Of a DNA stretch of 7,030 bases, positions 5,273 to 7,030 are shown piece after piece. Positions within the stretch are counted from its first letter, which is position 1, and each line of letters opens with the position of its first letter. The notes beneath the pieces were generated by a model. The model was not told the DNA's origin. It did no database searches and was given only the letters and a program-made list of their open reading frames with translations. Origin of the DNA: Pseudomonadota bacterium (GTDB taxonomy: Bacteria; Pseudomonadota; Alphaproteobacteria; Caulobacterales; Caulobacteraceae); the NCBI GenBank assembly GCA_023432855.1, contig JAEZEZ010000115.1:1-7030 (forward strand), given 5' to 3'. The position numbers and the translations under genes are program-made.

Positions 5273-5773
5273 ATGCCGTCCAGGGACAACTTCACTCGCG
5301 GGATCGTCGCAGGCTTCATCGCGACGACCGTCATTTCGTTCTTCATGATCCTGAAGGAGGTGGCCCGTGTCCTGTACGGGCTGGACCTTGTGGGTCTCGT
5401 CAGCGGCATGCTGGGCTCGCCCCAGTGGGTCGGCTGGCTCGCCCACTATGTGATCGGCTCGCTGGTCTGGGGCTCGCTCTTCGCCATCCTGGCGCCGAGG
5501 CTGCCGGGCTCCACCTGCGTCATCCGGGGCATTGTCTTCGCGTTCGGGGCCTGGCTGCTGATGCAGCTGGTGGTGCTGCCGCTGGCCGGCGCCAACTTCT
5601 TCGGCGTGAAGTACAGCTTCTGGGCGCCGGCGGTGACCCTGGCGCTGCACGTGATCTACGGCGTGACGCTGGGCGGGACCTTCGCTTGGCTGAAGGGCCA
5701 TTGGCACGAGCACCACGAGCACGTGGCGGGCGAATGGCGCTACATAGCGGGCGGAAAGGCCCCACAGGCCTGA
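5273..5773 (+). CDS. Four-helix integral membrane protein, DUF6789-like
   Basis: The gene encodes 166 residues with four predicted transmembrane helices at about 10-27, 54-74, 85-106 and 116-140. The pattern GIVAGFIATTVIS, LGSPQWVGWLAHYVIGSLVWG, a PRLPG loop, GIVFAFGAWLLMQLVVLPLAG and HVIYGVTLGG fits what I recall of the DUF6789 family of bacterial membrane proteins, whose function is unknown. The C-terminal tail is histidine rich (HWHEHHEH, 143-150), so it might bind metal; this is inference. I chose ATG 5273 with GGAGG 6 bases upstream. An in-frame GTG at 5249 would add eight residues (MKRHRRLN) but lies before that Shine-Dalgarno. The gene is 88 bp from the preceding membrane protein gene and may be cotranscribed with it. 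It ends 5 bp before the terminator shared with the convergent atp genes. Confidence 0.82.
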   Translation: MPSRDNFTRGIVAGFIATTVISFFMILKEVARVLYGLDLVGLVSGMLGSPQWVGWLAHYVIGSLVWGSLFAILAPRLPGSTCVIRGIVFAFGAWLLMQLVVLPLAGANFFGVKYSFWAPAVTLALHVIYGVTLGGTFAWLKGHWHEHHEHVAGEWRYIAGGKAPQA

Positions 5774-5778
5774 CTACG

Positions 5779-5810
5779 AAAAAGGGCGGCTCCGCGAGGA
5801 AGCCGCCCTT
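5779..5810 (-). terminator. Intrinsic terminator of the atpF'-atpF unit, between convergent genes
   Basis: AAGGGCGGCT (5782-5791) and AGCCGCCCTT (5801-5810) form a perfect 10-bp stem with a 9-base loop. On the minus strand the stem runs into five consecutive T (5783-5779), as expected of a rho-independent terminator 24 bp past the atpF stop. On the plus strand the hairpin is followed by CGTCGATCTG, without a U-tract, so it should work less well for the DUF6789-like gene, though it may still protect the 3' end. Confidence 0.85.
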
Positions 5811-5833
5811 CGTCGATCTGGTCTGCTGGCCGC

Positions 5834-6349
5834 CTAGCCGAGCTTGCCCGGAAGGTCCGCGATCGCGCGGTCGACGAGCGGGTCGCTCTTCGCCCGGCGC
5901 AGGCGGTCGGCCAGCACCGTTTCGGCGGCCTGGGCGGCTAGTTCCGCGGCGGCGGCCTTCACCTCGGCCGCGGCCTGGCTCTCGGCCAGGGCGATGCGGC
6001 GCTCGGCCATCTGCTCCCGGCGGGCCACCGATTCCTCGAGCTTCGTGCGGGCTTCGGTCTCCAGCCGCGCGGCCTCGGCCTTGGCGTTGGCCAGGATGTC
6101 CGCGGCCTGGGCCTCGGCCTCGGCCCGCCGGGCCTTCAGCTCCGCCAGCATGGCCTCGGCCTCCGCGCGGATGCGCTCGGCCTCGTCCAGGTTGGACTGG
6201 ATGCCCTGGGCCTTCGAATCGAGGGCCGCGGCGATCTTCTTGTGAGCGCCGGCCAGGAACAGGATGAGCAGGAAGGCCACCAGGCCCGCGCCGACCCAAA
6301 GCTCGGCGTTGGCCGGGTCCCAGAACTCGGCGTGGAAGAAAGCGGGCAT
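5834..6349 (-). CDS. atpF: F-type ATP synthase subunit b
   Basis: The gene encodes 171 residues, within the usual 155-175. Subunit b is a peripheral-stalk protein that anchors the F1 alpha/beta/delta head to subunit a in the inner membrane. The sequence has a short N-terminus (MPAFFHAEFWDPANAEL), one membrane helix at about 17-35, and a long charged coiled coil from about 40 to 150 dominated by Ala, Glu and Arg (for example LDEAERIRAEAEAMLAELKARRAEAEAQA). It closes with a C-terminal segment (ADRLRRAKSDPLVDRAIADLPGKLG) expected to meet subunit delta. The start codon shares a base with the stop of the b' gene (TGATG), and AGGGAG (6357-6362, minus strand) precedes it, so the two are translationally coupled. 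It is the last gene of the unit, ending just ahead of a terminator. The b identity rather than b' rests on gene order and on the shorter N-terminus. Confidence 0.95.
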   Translation of the reverse strand: MPAFFHAEFWDPANAELWVGAGLVAFLLILFLAGAHKKIAAALDSKAQGIQSNLDEAERIRAEAEAMLAELKARRAEAEAQAADILANAKAEAARLETEARTKLEESVARREQMAERRIALAESQAAAEVKAAAAELAAQAAETVLADRLRRAKSDPLVDRAIADLPGKLG

Positions 6350-6936
6350 CAGGCGGCTCCCTGCGTCTGGACGCGGGCCAGCGCGGCGTCGATCTCGGCG
6401 GCCGGGACCGCTTCGCCGGTGAGCTTCTCGGTCATGGCGCGGGCGGTGTCGCCCGCGATCGAACCGACATTGCCCATGGCGCGGTCGCGCATCTCGCGAA
6501 TGCGGGCCTCGGCCTCGGCCAGCCGCTCGTTGAGACGGGCTTCCTCGGTCGCCTGGCGCTTGTTGGCTTCCTCGGTGATCCGGGCCTTGGCTTCCGCCGC
6601 CGTCCGGTGCGCCTGGGCGCGGGCTTCGGCGACCTCGGCCTCGGCCGCGGCGGCCTGGACCTCGGTTTCCTCCTGCACCTTGCGAGCCTGCTCCACCGCC
6701 GCGGCGATGGTCGAGGCGCGCAGGTCGATGACCTTGCGCAGGCGGGGCACGAACACCCGGCTGAGCAGGAAGTACAGGACGGCGAAGATCAGCAGCAGCC
6801 AGACGATCTGGCCGCCCCAGTACTCGAATTCGAACTGGGGCAGTCCGCCGCCGCCTTCACCGTGCGCGGCTTCGACCGCAGCGGTGGCTGCGGGCTCAAG
6901 GGCGGGGTTGGGCGGGTTCCCGTGAGGGCTGGCCAT
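6349..6936 (-). CDS. atpF': F-type ATP synthase subunit b' (second peripheral-stalk subunit)
   Basis: The gene encodes 195 residues (the subunit is also named AtpG or AtpF2 in some genomes). Its presence as a diverged partner of b is typical of photosynthetic bacteria and alphaproteobacteria, where the peripheral stalk is a b/b' heterodimer. After a Pro/Ala/Gly-rich lead of about 35 residues comes FEFEYWGGQIVWLLLIFAVL, with the membrane helix at about 42-61. Then comes VFVPRLRKVIDLR, which is typical of the family, and a long Ala/Glu/Arg coiled coil to about residue 165. The ATG at 6936 lacks a strong Shine-Dalgarno; the leader between 6937 and 6960 shows only a distant GGA. It is followed directly by atpF. 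The upstream gene (probably the c subunit, atpE, by common gene order) would be right of the window. I cannot see it. Confidence 0.93.
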   Translation of the reverse strand: MASPHGNPPNPALEPAATAAVEAAHGEGGGGLPQFEFEYWGGQIVWLLLIFAVLYFLLSRVFVPRLRKVIDLRASTIAAAVEQARKVQEETEVQAAAAEAEVAEARAQAHRTAAEAKARITEEANKRQATEEARLNERLAEAEARIREMRDRAMGNVGSIAGDTARAMTEKLTGEAVPAAEIDAALARVQTQGAA

Positions 6937-6972
6937 GGTCAGGCGATCCGAAAGTATCGAGGGTCACGACGC

Positions 6973-6992
6973 GGGGGGCCGGGCGGCCCCCC
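6973..6992 (-). promoter_or_regulatory. GC-only hairpin in the leader of atpF'
   Basis: GGGGGGCC (6973-6980) and GGCCCCCC (6985-6992) are perfect inverted 8-mers with a GGGC loop, an extremely stable hairpin 37 bp before the atpF' ATG. No T-run follows on the minus strand (the next bases are GCGTCGTGACC), so it is not a classic intrinsic terminator. It could be an mRNA 3'-end stabiliser for an upstream gene or a leader structure. Confidence 0.6.
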
Positions 6993-7012
6993 CAACCCGG
7001 AAGAGCTGAACA

Positions 7013-7020
7013 GGTATAGC
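7013..7020 (-). promoter_or_regulatory. Candidate -10 element upstream of atpF'
   Basis: The minus strand reads GCTATACC here, matching six of the seven fixed positions of the GCTANAWC -10 consensus described for the Caulobacter housekeeping sigma factor. A matching -35 would lie right of the window and cannot be checked. The implied transcript would carry a leader of about 70 bases including the GC hairpin. No plausible coding frame in 6937-7030 looks like the end of a c subunit. Confidence 0.35.
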
Positions 7021-7030
7021 AGGGCGCGCA

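Noticed and set aside
6242..6925. Plus-strand Ser/Ala/Arg-rich frame opposite atpF'.
   Set aside because: It is the antisense shadow of the Ala/Glu coiled coil and has no supporting start signals.

Overview
The window comes from a very GC-rich bacterium, almost certainly an alphaproteobacterium of the Caulobacterales (Caulobacter/Phenylobacterium-like). The basis for this is a split glycine dehydrogenase (separate GcvPA and GcvPB), paired b' and b subunits of the F-type ATP synthase, small secreted proteins of a caulobacterial flavour, and a stem-loop-rich intergenic palindrome of a kind I associate with Caulobacteraceae genomes. The genus assignment is inference from style and recalled family resemblance, not from any search.

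Layout. Bases 1-3747 (+ strand) are a glycine cleavage operon: the 3' end of gcvT (T protein), gcvH (H protein), gcvPA and gcvPB (the two halves of P protein). Two junctions are tight: gcvT-gcvH is 14 bp, with the gcvT stop inside the gcvH Shine-Dalgarno, and gcvPA-gcvPB is a 4-bp ATGA overlap. The gcvH-gcvPA junction is instead opened to 154 bp by a palindromic repeat element. The operon ends tail-to-tail, 2 bp from a minus-strand pair of small exported proteins of unknown function (3750-4557). A divergent control region (4558-4761) with a 26-bp near-perfect inverted repeat separates that pair from a plus-strand gene for a small basic two-helix membrane protein with a PLPGP turn (4762-5184). 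A four-helix DUF6789-like membrane protein follows (5273-5773), and its ribosome binding site is partly held in a predicted hairpin. A bidirectionally placed intrinsic terminator, with its U-tract serving the minus strand, lies at 5779-5810. From 6936 down to 5834 on the minus strand are the b' and b subunits of ATP synthase, translationally coupled by TGATG. The last 94 bp hold a GC-rich hairpin and a plausible promoter -10 element upstream of b'.

How the genes work together. GcvPA/PB decarboxylate glycine and load the aminomethyl group on the lipoyl arm of GcvH. GcvT passes the one-carbon unit to tetrahydrofolate. The fourth component, dihydrolipoyl dehydrogenase, is not in the window. The b/b' pair forms the peripheral stalk of the ATP synthase. 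The four small genes between these two housekeeping blocks are the least characterised part.

I found no CRISPR array, insertion sequence, phage gene, toxin-antitoxin pair or defence system, and no evidence for a radically new system. The most useful leads are regulatory: the palindrome inside the gcv operon, the inverted repeat in the divergent region, the hairpin over the DUF6789 ribosome binding site, and the hairpin plus promoter-like motif ahead of atpF'.
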